Source: Paracoccus saliphilus
GTDB taxonomy: Bacteria; Pseudomonadota; Alphaproteobacteria; Rhodobacterales; Rhodobacteraceae
Assembly (NCBI GenBank): GCA_003255745.1
Contig: KZ836026.1
Coordinates: forward strand, 1 to 64,000
Length of the DNA: 64,000 nucleotides
Direction: 5' to 3'
Shown here: positions 51,382-61,711 of the stretch, piece by piece
How positions within the stretch are numbered: the first letter of the stretch is position 1
Layout of the letters: the number at the start of each line of letters is the position of its first letter
Notes under the pieces: generated by a model
What the model was told of the DNA's origin: nothing
What the model saw: only the letters and a program-made list of their open reading frames with translations
Database searches by the model: none
Made by a program: the position numbers and the translations under genes

Positions 51382-52521
51382 ATGAGTGAGTCGCGCGCCC
51401 TGAACCTGCCCGCCGCCGCGCCCTTCTGGCTGTCGGTGCTGCTGATCCCGCTGGTCGTGCTGGCCGCCTGGCGGGGCGGCTGGTGGTGGGCGCTGATCCC
51501 GGCCTATGCCTGGTACCTGACGACCGCACTGGACATCATCCTTGGCCTGAACGAGAAGAACCCCGATCCCGACACGGGAACCGATCAGCTGTTCTGGCAC
51601 CGCGCCGTTACGCTGATCTGGTTTCCGCTGCAATTCGCCGCGATCTTTGGCTCGATTTGGTATGTGCAGGCAACGGGGCACCTGTCAGGATTTGAAAAGC
51701 TTGGGCTTTTCTTCGGCATCGGCGTTCTGTCGGGCAGCATCGGCATCGTCTATGCCCATGAGCTGCTGCACCAGAAGACCCCGGTCGAGCGCTGGCTGGG
51801 TGACCTGCTGCTGGCCTCGGTGCTTTATTCGCATTTCCGGACCGAGCATCTGCTGGTGCATCATTCCTGGGTTTCAACGCCGCGCGACGCGGTTTCGGCG
51901 CGCTATGGCGAGGGGTTCTATGGCTTTTTCCGTCGCGTGCTGACGGATGGGCCGCGCAGTGCCTGGCTGGCCGAGACGCGGTTCCTGGCGCGGGCCGGGT
52001 GCGGCCCCTGGGACCGGCGCAACCCCTTCTGGCGATACGGGGCGCTGCAGCTGGGGATGCTGGCGCTGGCCGCGGCCCTGGGCGGCTGGATCGGAGTTTT
52101 CCTGTTTCTGTTCCAGGCTTTCGTCGCCGTCTGGCAACTGGAACTGACCAATTACGTCGAACATTACGGCCTGACCCGCAAGCATCTGGGCGATGGCCGC
52201 TATGAGCCCGTCCGGCCGCGCCACAGCTGGAATGCCAGCCACACTGCAACAAACTGGCTGCTGATCAACCTGCAACGCCATTCGGACCACCACTACAAAC
52301 CCGACCGCCGGTTCCCGCTGCTGCAGACCTATGGTGCGGACGATGCGCCTCAGCTGCCCTATGGCTATCCCCTGATGACCTTCGTGGCGATGGTCCCGCC
52401 CCTGTGGCGGCGGCGGATGAACCCGCGCGTGCGCGCCTGGCGTCGCCAGTTCTATCCCGAGATTGCGGACTGGACCCCCTACGACACCGGCGTGCTGCCG
52501 ATGCCGCGCAACGCGCTTTAG
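51382..52521 (+). CDS. alkB: Alkane 1-monooxygenase (AlkB family)
   Basis: A 379-residue membrane di-iron hydroxylase that puts oxygen on the terminal carbon of alkanes. All eight-histidine boxes are present: HELLH (126-130), EHLLVHH (155-161), and LQRHSDHH (297-304), plus the AlkB-specific NYVEHYGL (257-264). Several membrane helices precede and separate them (FWLSVLLIPLVVLAAW; FFGIGVLSGSIGIVY). It needs rubredoxin and a reductase, none of which is adjacent here. Starts 10 bp after mutY and is probably co-transcribed with it. The substrate range cannot be read from sequence. Confidence 0.87.
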   Translation: MSESRALNLPAAAPFWLSVLLIPLVVLAAWRGGWWWALIPAYAWYLTTALDIILGLNEKNPDPDTGTDQLFWHRAVTLIWFPLQFAAIFGSIWYVQATGHLSGFEKLGLFFGIGVLSGSIGIVYAHELLHQKTPVERWLGDLLLASVLYSHFRTEHLLVHHSWVSTPRDAVSARYGEGFYGFFRRVLTDGPRSAWLAETRFLARAGCGPWDRRNPFWRYGALQLGMLALAAALGGWIGVFLFLFQAFVAVWQLELTNYVEHYGLTRKHLGDGRYEPVRPRHSWNASHTATNWLLINLQRHSDHHYKPDRRFPLLQTYGADDAPQLPYGYPLMTFVAMVPPLWRRRMNPRVRAWRRQFYPEIADWTPYDTGVLPMPRNAL

Positions 52522-52676
52522 CGCAACGGGCGGGGGCGGATCGGCGGGCGCACCCAGGAATTGCTGGGCCTCTGCCCGCACCGGGCATGCACTGACCGGG
52601 CACCGGGCGTGCACAGCTTGTACACCGCTTGCGGACTGCGGGTTAAGGTCGCGTTAACGCAGGCCGGCACGAAAAA

Positions 52677-52704
52677 CGCCCCGCCATGCGAGGATGGCGG
52701 GGCG
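52677..52704 (-). terminator. Terminator of ccrM
   Basis: CGCCCCGCCAT (52677-52687) and ATGGCGGGGCG (52694-52704) form a perfect 11-bp stem around GCGAGG. The A-run at 52672-52676 reads as U's after the stem on the minus strand, so it is the ccrM terminator; alkB ends about 155 bp upstream on the plus strand. Confidence 0.85.
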
Positions 52705-52759
52705 AGGTGGTTCCGGCGGCGAAAGGCACGGCGGAACTGGCGAAACCGGAATGACGCGA

Positions 52760-53982
<1,223 letters not shown>

Positions 53983-53984
<2 letters not shown>

Positions 53985-54615
53985 AGGGGCTTATCAAAGT
54001 GGCTTTACACAAGATGTTGTGGACAGGGGCAAAGGACCGCCTATGATGTGGGGTTACCCCCAAATCTAGCAGCGCCTGTTTATGCGCAGGCGTGGGGTAA
54101 CCGGCATTTGAATCCCATCCGTAGCCGGGGTGCTGTTGCGCCAAATCCACCATGATGCGATCGCGCAACACCTTGGCGACAATGGACGCGGCGGCGATCG
54201 TCAAACAGCGTGCGTCGCCCTTGACGATCGCCTGGCCGGGGCAGGACAGGTCGCGCGGCACGCGGTTGCCGTCCACCAGCACCAGGCAGGGGCGCTGGCG
54301 CAGCCCGGCGATGGCGCGGCACATGGCGGCGTGGCTGGCGTGATAGATGTTCAGCGCGTCGATTTCCGCCACGTCGACATGCGCCACCGACCAGTCGCAC
54401 CGGGCCATGATCAGGTCGGCCAGCTCCTCGCGCCGCCGGGCGGTCAGCTGCTTGCTGTCGTTCAGCCCCGGCGGGATGTTGGCGGGATCAAGGATCACCG
54501 CCGCCGCCGTGACCGGGCCCGCCAGCGGGCCGCGCCCGGCCTCGTCCACGCCGGCGACCCGGCGGGCGCCCTGGGACAGGGCCAGCGTCTCGTGGCTGTA
54601 GTCGGGCAGGCTCAT
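53983..54615 (-). CDS. rnhB: Ribonuclease HII
   Basis: A 210-residue endonuclease that cuts at single ribonucleotides in DNA. The active-site loop is VAGVDEAGRGPLAGPV (Asp24, Glu25), with the further acidic residue in CLVLVDGNRVP and LTIAAASIVAKVLRD; the C-terminal YPTPAHKQALLDLGVTPHH is RnhB-typical. It lies between ureidoglycolate lyase (ATGA overlap) and ccrM; the rnhB-ccrM adjacency is known in alphaproteobacteria. Confidence 0.92.
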
Positions 54616-55091
54616 GCGGTGATCCGCACGGGGGGGATGCGGACCTCCTCCAGGTTGGTGCCGGTGCCTTCGCGGTCGACGACTAGGAAATCGGCGGCGC
54701 GGTCCAGGGGCGTCAGGACGCCGTGCCAGGTTCCCGCGTGCAGGTTCACGCCGGTCCCCGCCGGCACCAGGAAGGCGCGGGGCGTGCCGGGGCGGCCGTT
54801 CTCGTCCGGGGCCACGACCGACAGCCAGGCATCAGGACCCATCGGCATGAAGGCCTGGCTGCCCAGGGGATGGCGTTCCAGCAGGTCGCAGTCATAGGGC
54901 AGGCTGACGGGCGTGCTGCGAAAGATCGAGATGATCGCCTCTCCGCCGCCCCGCTGGACGGTGGCCAGCGCGTGGTGGCGTTCGCAGCGGCCCGCGTTGA
55001 TCATGCGGTCGGGGGTGGATTTCGGGGCCAGCACTTCGCCAAAGGGGGCGAAGGCTGCGGCGGTCAAGGGTTCGATGCGGATCTGGATCAT
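54612..55091 (-). CDS. allA: Ureidoglycolate lyase
   Basis: A 159-residue cupin-type enzyme of the AllA family, splitting ureidoglycolate to glyoxylate and urea at the end of purine (allantoin) breakdown. Blocks: IEPLTAAAFAPFGEVLAP, EAIISIFRSTPVSLPYDCDL, MLERHPLGSQAFMPMGPDAW-like (FMPMGPDAWLSVVAPDENG), and GVNLHAGTWHGVLTPLD. No other allantoin gene is adjacent. It overlaps rnhB (ATGA) and follows the GT90 gene by 9 bp. Confidence 0.88.
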   Translation of the reverse strand: MIQIRIEPLTAAAFAPFGEVLAPKSTPDRMINAGRCERHHALATVQRGGGEAIISIFRSTPVSLPYDCDLLERHPLGSQAFMPMGPDAWLSVVAPDENGRPGTPRAFLVPAGTGVNLHAGTWHGVLTPLDRAADFLVVDREGTGTNLEEVRIPPVRITA

Positions 55092-55100
55092 GGCCGGGGT

Positions 55101-56813
55101 TTAGCGCGCCTGCGCCAGCCCGTCGAGGATCAGGCGCATCAGGTCTGCGCGCGCGGCAGGATCGCGCAGATATGCCGCCTCGGTCCGGGCGGCGCGGGAC
55201 ATGGCCTTGCACTCGTCGGGATGGGCGCGGGCCCAGGCCAGCTTGTCCTTCAAGTCGGTCAGGTGGCGGGCGACGGGGATGAAATGCTGCCAGGGCTTGA
55301 AGCGGCCAGAATAAAAGACCTGCCAGCCATCCTGTTCCGCCAGCAGGACCCCGTTGCTGTCCAGCGCCCCGATGAAATTCGAGCCGTGGTCGTAGCCCGT
55401 CAGGCACAGCTGATAGCGGAAGCGCCGGAAGGTGTCGGGGCCGGCGCGGGGCCGGCAATAAGGCGCCAGCAGCGGGTCGTCGGCGAACCGGCGATAGCCC
55501 CAGGCCAGGACCAGCCCCAGGTCAAAGTCGGGATCGTCGAAATACCGCCGCAAAAAGGCCATCCGGTTGGTGCGGCAAAGGCCCTGCCATGCGTCGTCGC
55601 GCTGGTCCGGGGTCACGGCCTCGGCCAAGCGGGCCAGCCAGACATGGCTGGCGGGGCCGGGTTTGACGCCACCGCGCATTTCCGACCCCGAGATCATGCC
55701 GCGCCAGATCAGCCGGTCCTCCTTTTCGTCAAAGGGGATCGGGTCGGGGGGCAGGCGCGTGTCAAAGCCGGGAAGGCCGATGGCGTGCTGGTCGGGCAAG
55801 GGCCACAGCACCGCGTTCACCGCCCCCGCGCGGCGGTTGTGGCACAGGACCGGGCGGTCCAGCGCGTGACCTTCGGGGCTGCCGAACCAGCGGCTGTCCT
55901 CCATGTCGATCCAGACCGGGTCGCGGCGGTCCAGCGCCAGGATGTCGTTGATGACGCCCTCGGCGCGGACCAGCTTGAAGTGCCGCCCTTCGCGCGCCAG
56001 GGCAAAGGGACGTCCGCCGGGGGGTGCGGGCAGCGTAAACTGTCGCGGGCGGCCCTGCGGGTCGGTCACCGCGCCCACGCCATCGGTGCGGCCGTTCCAG
56101 TGGCAGGCATAGCCCGAAAGGCCCGACAGATCGCCCGGCGATTGGCGGTCCAGCCCGGCCAGGCAGAAGCGGGCAACATCCGCAGCCCAGCCCGGCGGCG
56201 CGACAGGCGGATCGGGCTGATCCAGCAACGCGGTCAGCCCCTGGGTCGCATCAGGGACCGGCCAGCGGGCAAAGGGCAGCGTCCGCATCGGCAGCAGCGG
56301 GTTCAGCCGCGCAGCCAGGTCGGCGGGGCTGTCATGGTCGGGATCGACAATGATCAGCCGCGGGTCGTCACCGAACAGCGCCCGGACGGCGTCCAGATGC
56401 GCCTGCAGATCCTGCTGCCACAGCTGCGGCATGGCGGCGGGCGGCACGCCCCCGTGACGGGCGTGGCAGCGCAACGCGTCGGTTGACAGGCGCCACAGCG
56501 CCCAGGGATCGTGGGGCGGGATCGTCAGCAGGAAATGCGCCCCCGGCAGCCGATCGCGCAAAAAGGCGGCGCAGCGCCAGGCCTCGAGCGGGGGGCGCCA
56601 GTGCGGCGCATGGCGGTAAAGGCCCGCGACAAGCCGCGCCTGGGGCCAGTCCTTCAGGGGCCGCTGTCCCTGCCCCATCGCATAAAGGATGTCGGTGGCC
56701 AGGCGGCCGCCCTCGTGGCAGGCGGTCTGGTGGCCGTTGGCCTGGAACAGCCGAACCAGCGCGGCCTCCAGCGGGCTGTCAGGGCCCAGGTGGACGAAGA
56801 CGGGCGGCGCCAC
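55101..56813 (-). CDS. Degenerate sulfotransferase-like / GT90 (CAP10) glycosyltransferase fusion
   Basis: A 570-residue two-part protein. Residues about 1-190 resemble a sulfotransferase-like fold (VFVHLGPDSPLEAALVRLFQ; HEGGRLATDIL; FLLTIPPHDPWALWRLSTDA), but the PAPS P-loop is lost (PDSP where relatives have KxGT). Residues about 250-570 are a GT90/CAP10 domain: WIDMEDSRWFGSPEG, DRLIWRGMISGSEMRGG, LCLTGYDHGSNFIGALDSNG, and EQDGWQVFYSGRFKPWQHFI. It probably transfers a sugar (xylose or similar) to an envelope glycan; the acceptor is unknown. GTG start at 56813 follows the MFS stop by 3 bp. Confidence 0.75.
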   Translation of the reverse strand: MAPPVFVHLGPDSPLEAALVRLFQANGHQTACHEGGRLATDILYAMGQGQRPLKDWPQARLVAGLYRHAPHWRPPLEAWRCAAFLRDRLPGAHFLLTIPPHDPWALWRLSTDALRCHARHGGVPPAAMPQLWQQDLQAHLDAVRALFGDDPRLIIVDPDHDSPADLAARLNPLLPMRTLPFARWPVPDATQGLTALLDQPDPPVAPPGWAADVARFCLAGLDRQSPGDLSGLSGYACHWNGRTDGVGAVTDPQGRPRQFTLPAPPGGRPFALAREGRHFKLVRAEGVINDILALDRRDPVWIDMEDSRWFGSPEGHALDRPVLCHNRRAGAVNAVLWPLPDQHAIGLPGFDTRLPPDPIPFDEKEDRLIWRGMISGSEMRGGVKPGPASHVWLARLAEAVTPDQRDDAWQGLCRTNRMAFLRRYFDDPDFDLGLVLAWGYRRFADDPLLAPYCRPRAGPDTFRRFRYQLCLTGYDHGSNFIGALDSNGVLLAEQDGWQVFYSGRFKPWQHFIPVARHLTDLKDKLAWARAHPDECKAMSRAARTEAAYLRDPAARADLMRLILDGLAQAR

Positions 56814-56816
56814 GCG

Positions 56817-58034
56817 TCAGCCCGCCATTCGGTCGCGCCGTGGCAGCAGGATCGTCAGCAGTCCCAGCACGGGCAGCACCGAACAGAGCTGAAAGACCGT
56901 CTGGATGCCGCGCACATCGGCCAGAACCCCCAGTGCTGCCGCCGCGATCCCGCCCATGCCGAAGGAAAAGCCGAAGAACAGCCCGGCGATCATGCCGGTG
57001 CGGCCGGGCACCAGTTCCTGCGCAAAGACCACGATGGCGGGAAAGGCCGAGGCCAGGATCAGCCCGATCAGCACCGCCAGCACGCCCGTGGCCTGCAGTC
57101 CCACATGCGGCAGGAGCAGGGTGAAGGGCAGCACGCCCAGGATCGACACCCAGATGACCGTCAGCGGCCCGACCCGGTCGCCGATGACGCCGCCCAGCAT
57201 CACGCCCCCCGCCATGCCCACAAGGAACAGGAACAGCATCAGCTGCGCCCCTTGGGTCGAGAGGCCGAACTTGTCGATGGTAAAGAACGTGAAATAGCTG
57301 CTCATCGATGCGGTGTAGATATTCTTGGTGAAAACCAGCGCCGCCAGGACCGCAATGGCGCGGATCACCGTGGCGCGCGGCAGGCGCAGCCGCTGGTCGG
57401 GGCGGGCGGCGGCGGCGCGGCGGCGCGTCTCGGCCCAGGCACCCACGCGCCACAGGATCGCCGCGCCCAGGGCCGCCGCGACTGCGAACCAAGCCACCGC
57501 CGGACGGCCCAGGGGCACCACGATGAAGGCCGCCAGCAGCGGCCCCAGCGAGGTGCCGAAATTGCCGCCCAGCTGGAACACCGACTGCGCCGTGCCAAAG
57601 CGCCCGCCCGAGGCCAGCCGCGCCACGCGCGAGCTTTCGGGATGAAACACCGCCGAGCCGATGCCGATCAGCATCGCCCCCGCCAGCAGCATCGCGTAAT
57701 GATGCGCCGTCGCCAGAAGCACCACCCCCGCCAAGGTCGAGCCCATCCCGAAGGGCAGCGAGCGCGGCTGCGGGTGCCGGTCGGTGGCCATGCCGATCAG
57801 CGGCTGCAGCAGCGAGGCTGTGACCTGGAAGGCCAGGGTTATCACCCCGATCTGCGCATAGGACAGCGCGAATTCCACCCGCAGCAGCGGATAGATCGCC
57901 GCCAGCATAGACTGCATCACGTCGTTGATCATGTGGCACAGGCTGATTGCCGTCAGCACCCCCCACGACGTCAGCTGCGCGGCCGGGGCGGCGATTCCGG
58001 CCTTGGGTGCCGGTTGCGGGGAGGTCATCTGCAT
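56817..58034 (-). CDS. MFS exporter, fosmidomycin-resistance (Fsr) type
   Basis: A 405-residue transporter with about twelve helices, matching the Fsr branch: CHMINDVMQSMLAAIYPLLR, LIGMATDRHPQPRSLPFGMG, IGIGSAVFHPESSRVARLAS, FGTAQSVFQLGGNFGTSLGP. In E. coli Fsr exports fosmidomycin; the natural substrate here is unknown. ATG 58034 is chosen over a GTG three codons earlier. It lies 3 bp upstream of the GT90 gene, so the two are probably one operon, and it diverges from the GntR regulator, a possible controller. Confidence 0.85.
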   Translation of the reverse strand: MQMTSPQPAPKAGIAAPAAQLTSWGVLTAISLCHMINDVMQSMLAAIYPLLRVEFALSYAQIGVITLAFQVTASLLQPLIGMATDRHPQPRSLPFGMGSTLAGVVLLATAHHYAMLLAGAMLIGIGSAVFHPESSRVARLASGGRFGTAQSVFQLGGNFGTSLGPLLAAFIVVPLGRPAVAWFAVAAALGAAILWRVGAWAETRRRAAAARPDQRLRLPRATVIRAIAVLAALVFTKNIYTASMSSYFTFFTIDKFGLSTQGAQLMLFLFLVGMAGGVMLGGVIGDRVGPLTVIWVSILGVLPFTLLLPHVGLQATGVLAVLIGLILASAFPAIVVFAQELVPGRTGMIAGLFFGFSFGMGGIAAAALGVLADVRGIQTVFQLCSVLPVLGLLTILLPRRDRMAG

Positions 58035-58170
58035 GGCGTTCACCAGATCATTGCAGAAAATGCATTTATCAGACCTGCCCGAAAGTCAAAGGGATATGCT
58101 GACGCGACGTCGCGCGCGTCCGACCCGCCGGCGGGGGCCAATTACCTTGCGCTATAACCTTTTGGACAGC

Positions 58171-58187
58171 TGTATAATTCTTTTACA
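58171..58187 (+). promoter_or_regulatory. -10 element and TGTA/TACA inverted repeat before gntR-type gene
   Basis: A perfect -10 hexamer TATAAT lies at 58173-58178. Overlapping it is an inverted repeat TGTA (58171-58174) with TACA (58184-58187) separated by 9 nt, resembling operators of HutC-type GntR repressors. No good -35 at 17-nt spacing was found. This suggests autorepression of the downstream regulator gene, by inference. Confidence 0.5.
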
Positions 58188-58231
58188 TGTCCTATCAAGG
58201 ATTCACCTTTGTTTATATCGAGTGTGCCGAT

Positions 58232-58987
58232 ATGGCCCATCTGCCCGAAGGGGCGTCGGCGCATTTGCGTGCCTCGCCGCCCGAACCAAGCCGCAAGCGC
58301 CTGAATACATGGCAGGCGATCCGCGCCGAAGTGCTGCGCCGCATCCGTGCGGGCGAATGGCCCCCCGGCGCCCTGATCCCGACCGAACAGCATCTGTCCG
58401 TTGAAATGGGCTGCGCGCGCGCCACCGTGAACCGGGCGCTGCGCGAGCTGGCCGACAGCGGCATCATCCAGCGCCGGCGCAAGGTGGGCACGCGGGTGGC
58501 CGCGACGCCGCTGCGCCGCACGACCTTGCGCCTGCCCGCCATCCGCACCGAGATCGAGGGGATGGGCGCGGCCTATTCCTATCAGCTGACCGAATGCGAA
58601 GCCCGCCTGCCCACGCCCGAGGCGATGCGGGCGCTGCAGGTCGACGCGCAGGACCCGCTGCTGCTGGTCATGTCGCGCCACATGGCCGACGGGCAACCCC
58701 ATTGCAGCGAGGCGATCTGGCTGAACCCCCGCGCCTTGGCCACGCCCGATGCCGTGGTCTTTGCCGTTGAGCCGCCGCAGGAATGGCTGGCGCGGACTTT
58801 GGCGGTGATGCAGACCAGCTTTTCGATCCTGGCGGAACCCGCCAGCGGCACCTGCGCCCTGAATCTTGGGGTCGAGCCCGGAACGCCCGTCCTGACAATC
58901 GAGCGGGTGAATTCCATGGATGCGCTGCCCGTGTCCTTTGCGCGGCAATTCTATCCGCCCAAGCACCGGCTGATCTTCGACGCCTAG
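58232..58987 (+). CDS. GntR family regulator, HutC/UTRA type
   Basis: A 251-residue regulator. The N-terminal winged HTH spans about residues 27-92 (AIRAEVLRRIRAGEWPPGAL; EQHLSVEMGCARATVNRALR; ADSGIIQRRRKVGTRVA), followed by a UTRA ligand domain with LLLVMSRHMADGQPHCSEAI and TLAVMQTSFSILAEPAS. The start 58232 (MAHLPEGA) is preferred over 58187 because the -10 element at 58173-58178 would put transcription start within a few bases of 58187. It is divergent from the Fsr-like exporter and its stop overlaps that of the convergent ligase gene (58984-58987). Confidence 0.85.
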   Translation: MAHLPEGASAHLRASPPEPSRKRLNTWQAIRAEVLRRIRAGEWPPGALIPTEQHLSVEMGCARATVNRALRELADSGIIQRRRKVGTRVAATPLRRTTLRLPAIRTEIEGMGAAYSYQLTECEARLPTPEAMRALQVDAQDPLLLVMSRHMADGQPHCSEAIWLNPRALATPDAVVFAVEPPQEWLARTLAVMQTSFSILAEPASGTCALNLGVEPGTPVLTIERVNSMDALPVSFARQFYPPKHRLIFDA

Positions 58988-60507
58988 GTCTGCGCATCGT
59001 CCCGCAGCAGCGCCGCAAAATGGTCCAGCAGGCGGTGCTTCAGCACCTTGCCGGTGGCCGCGGCCGGCAGTGGGCCGGTCAGCAGGATGCGCGTCGGCCG
59101 CTTGTAGGCCGACAGCCGCGCCGCCGCATGGGCGGCCAGCACCTCGGCCGTGACGGCGCCCGGTGCGATCAGCTGGCAGAAGGCCAGCACATCCTCGTCG
59201 CCGCCGTCCCGTGCGCGGCCGATCACGGCTGTCTGCAGGACGGCCGGATGGTCGTTCAGCGCGGCCTCGACCTCGGGCGGGTAGACGTTGAAGCCGCCGC
59301 GGATGATCAGCTCCTTGCTGCGGCCGACGATGTGCAGCCGGCCCTGGTCGTCGATGCGGCCCAGATCGCCCGTATGCATCCAGCCATCCCCGTCCAGCAC
59401 CTGCGCGGTGGCCTGCGGATTGCGGAAATAGCCGCGCATGACATGCGGGCCGCGGGTCAGCACCTCGCCGGTGCCGGGTTCGCGGCCGACCGAGCTGTCC
59501 AGCGCGATTTGCACCCCCGGCAGCGGGCGGCCGGCCGAGGGGTCGGGATCGCCCTTGGCATTGGTGGTGATGGTCACGCCCGCCGTGGTTTCGGTCATGC
59601 CATAGCCGTTCTGCAGCGCGATCCCGTAAAAGGCCTCGGCCCGGCGCTTCCAGTCGGGGTCCAAGGGGGCGGCGCCGCTGCTGACATAGCGCAGGGGGCC
59701 GTCCAGGCGGTCCAGCCCGCGGGCGCGCGCCTCGGCCATGATGGCGGCGTGCATCTGCGGGACGGCGGGCAGGACCGTCACGCCCTGCTGCAGCGCGTCC
59801 AAGACGGCGGCGGCGGAAAAGCGCGGCGCCAGCCGCAGATGCGCGCCCGCCGACAGGCCCGCGCACATCATCGAGGTCAGCCCGAAAACATGGGTCAGGG
59901 GCAACACACCATAGATCAGGTCGCCCGGCACGATGCCGCGCAGCCGGGCCGAGGACTGGCCGCCGAAGATCAGGTTTCCGTGGGTCAGCATCACGCCCTT
60001 GGGCGTTCCTGTCGTGCCGGTGGTGTAGAGGATCACGGCCGTCATGCCGGCATCGGGTTCGACCACCTCGGGCGTGCAGTCGAAGGGACCCGAAAGGTGC
60101 AGCATGCCGCCCGCCAGGTCCAGCGCGCGCGCCCCGGCGGCGGCGGCATGGGCGCGGGCGGGGTCGCTGACATCGGACAGGTGGACGGTCAGACGCGGTT
60201 CGGTGTGCGCGGCGATCTTCTGCAGCTCCGGCCCGGTCATGCGGGCGTTGACCGGGACCGCCACCGCATCCATCCGCCCCGCCGCCAGCAGCAGAACCGC
60301 GACGGATGCCGCATTCTCGGCCACGATCAGCAGGCGGTCGCCGGGGCGCAGGCCCTGGTCACGCAGGATCTGTTCAGCCTGCGCCGCGCGGGCGTCTAAG
60401 GCGGCATAGGTCAGCACCTCTCCGGTCCAGTCGGTCAGCGCGGGACGGTCTGAATGGGCGGCGGCGGCCCGGTCGAACAGCTGGTGAAAACGGGTGGTTT
60501 CGGTCAT
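58984..60507 (-). CDS. AMP-dependent acyl-CoA ligase
   Basis: A 507-residue ANL-superfamily ligase activating a carboxylic acid to its CoA thioester via the acyl-AMP. Motif A3 is YTTGTTGTPKGVMLTHGN, A5 is NGYGMTETTAG, A7/A8 are MHTGDLGRIDDQGRLHIVGR plus ELIIRGGFNVYPPEVE, and A10 is LPAAATGKVLKH with the catalytic lysine. The length and motifs fit medium-chain or aromatic acid ligases; the pocket does not identify the acid. It is the last gene of an operon encoding a full beta-oxidation set, so it probably starts that route's activation step. Confidence 0.87.
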   Translation of the reverse strand: MTETTRFHQLFDRAAAAHSDRPALTDWTGEVLTYAALDARAAQAEQILRDQGLRPGDRLLIVAENAASVAVLLLAAGRMDAVAVPVNARMTGPELQKIAAHTEPRLTVHLSDVSDPARAHAAAAGARALDLAGGMLHLSGPFDCTPEVVEPDAGMTAVILYTTGTTGTPKGVMLTHGNLIFGGQSSARLRGIVPGDLIYGVLPLTHVFGLTSMMCAGLSAGAHLRLAPRFSAAAVLDALQQGVTVLPAVPQMHAAIMAEARARGLDRLDGPLRYVSSGAAPLDPDWKRRAEAFYGIALQNGYGMTETTAGVTITTNAKGDPDPSAGRPLPGVQIALDSSVGREPGTGEVLTRGPHVMRGYFRNPQATAQVLDGDGWMHTGDLGRIDDQGRLHIVGRSKELIIRGGFNVYPPEVEAALNDHPAVLQTAVIGRARDGGDEDVLAFCQLIAPGAVTAEVLAAHAAARLSAYKRPTRILLTGPLPAAATGKVLKHRLLDHFAALLRDDAQT

Positions 60508-61316
60508 GTCCCCTCGCGCAGTCGTCGGAAATCGGGGGCGCGCTTGGCCAGAAAGGCGGTGATGCCCTCGGCGGCCTCAGGCGCGGCAAGGGCATCGGCC
60601 ATCGCGTCGCGTTCGGCCGTCAGCTGCGCCTCGAAAACGGTGGCGCGCCAGCCGGTCAGCAGGCGCTTGATGGCGGCCTGGGCCTCGGCCGGGCCTTGGG
60701 CCAGGCGGTCGGCCAAGGCCATCGCGGCCATGATCGCCTCGCCCGGATCGGTCAGTTCGTTGATGACGCCCAGCGCATGCAGCCGCTCGGCGGTGACGGG
60801 CTGGCCGGTCAACGCCATCTGCGCAGCGATCTGCGGCGGCAGCGCGGCCCCCAGTGCGGCGGTCAGCCCGCCATCGGGCACCAACCCGGCATTGACATAG
60901 GCAGCGGTGAAGCGCGCGTCGCGGGCCGCAATCACCATGTCGCAGGCCAGCGCCAGCGACAGGCCCGCGCCGGCAGCGCCCCCCTCGACCACGGCGATCA
61001 CCGGGCGCGGGCAGTGGACCACGGCGCGGATCAGGTCGTTCAGCGCGTCGATTCGGTCGCGGCGCTGGGTTTCGTCCATCTGCTGGGCGGTGATCAGCAT
61101 GTTCAGATCCCCCCCGGCGCAGAAGAAATCGCCCTCCCCCATCAGGATTACGGCGCCGATCCGGGGTTCGTCGGCCGCCATGCGCAGCGCCTGGTGCAGC
61201 CCGTCGTAGAATTCAGGCGTCAGCGCGTTGCGGCGGGCAGCATTGCGGTTTTCCACCACCAGGCGGTCGCCAAGGTCGCTGATTTCGCAGTGCGGGTTGG
61301 TGAGGGCGGTCATCAT
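60504..61316 (-). CDS. Enoyl-CoA hydratase/isomerase (crotonase) family protein
   Basis: A 270-residue crotonase. The oxyanion-hole segment DFFCAGGDLNML and the second GGAAGAGLSLALACDMVIAA are clear. At the usual catalytic glutamate pair, the segment reads FTAAYVNAGLVPDGGLT: the first Glu position is not acidic and the second is Asp, as in PaaG-type isomerases. It may therefore be an isomerase or ring-acting enzyme rather than a plain hydratase. Overlaps the upstream thioesterase (ATGA) and the ligase stop-start region, so all are one operon. Two ATGs (61316, 61313) are adjacent. Confidence 0.82.
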   Translation of the reverse strand: MMTALTNPHCEISDLGDRLVVENRNAARRNALTPEFYDGLHQALRMAADEPRIGAVILMGEGDFFCAGGDLNMLITAQQMDETQRRDRIDALNDLIRAVVHCPRPVIAVVEGGAAGAGLSLALACDMVIAARDARFTAAYVNAGLVPDGGLTAALGAALPPQIAAQMALTGQPVTAERLHALGVINELTDPGEAIMAAMALADRLAQGPAEAQAAIKRLLTGWRATVFEAQLTAERDAMADALAAPEAAEGITAFLAKRAPDFRRLREGT

Positions 61317-61711
61317 GGCTCCTGTCGGGACTTGCGGAAGACGCCGGTCGCGGTCGCGATCAGCGTACCGTCCTGATGCCGCAACTGGCCCTCGATGAAC
61401 AGGGTCGCCCGCCCGCCGCCGGTGACGCGGCCGGTGGCCTCGACCGGACCGGGGCGGCCGGGGGACAGGTAGTTCACCGTCAGCGACAGCGTGGTGAAGG
61501 GGTGCCGCCCGGTCGCGTCCACGGTCAGACTGCCGGTGGCGCCCATCGCGCTGTCCAGAAGCGTCGCCGCCAGCCCGCCATGCAGCATACCCTGCCGGTT
61601 CAGGTGGCGGTCGTCCAGGTCCAGGCGGCAGCGCGCCCCGGCGGGGTCGCCCACGTCCAACTCGTAGCCGATCAGCGTCTGGGTGCCCGTCTCGTCCCGG
61701 ATCAGGCCCAT
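61313..61711 (-). CDS. PaaI-type hotdog thioesterase
   Basis: A 132-residue hotdog-fold acyl-CoA thioesterase. The active-site helix is NRQGMLHGGLAATLLDSAMG, with the family Gly-Gly turn and an Asp in the helix, followed by LSLTVNYLSPGRPGPVEATG and ATLFIEGQLRHQDGTLIATA. PaaI-type enzymes release CoA from dead-end or aromatic acyl-CoAs. It is embedded in the operon between an acyl-CoA dehydrogenase (10-bp overlap) and the crotonase (ATGA), so it may relieve CoA sequestration in this pathway. Confidence 0.87.
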   Translation of the reverse strand: MGLIRDETGTQTLIGYELDVGDPAGARCRLDLDDRHLNRQGMLHGGLAATLLDSAMGATGSLTVDATGRHPFTTLSLTVNYLSPGRPGPVEATGRVTGGGRATLFIEGQLRHQDGTLIATATGVFRKSRQEP

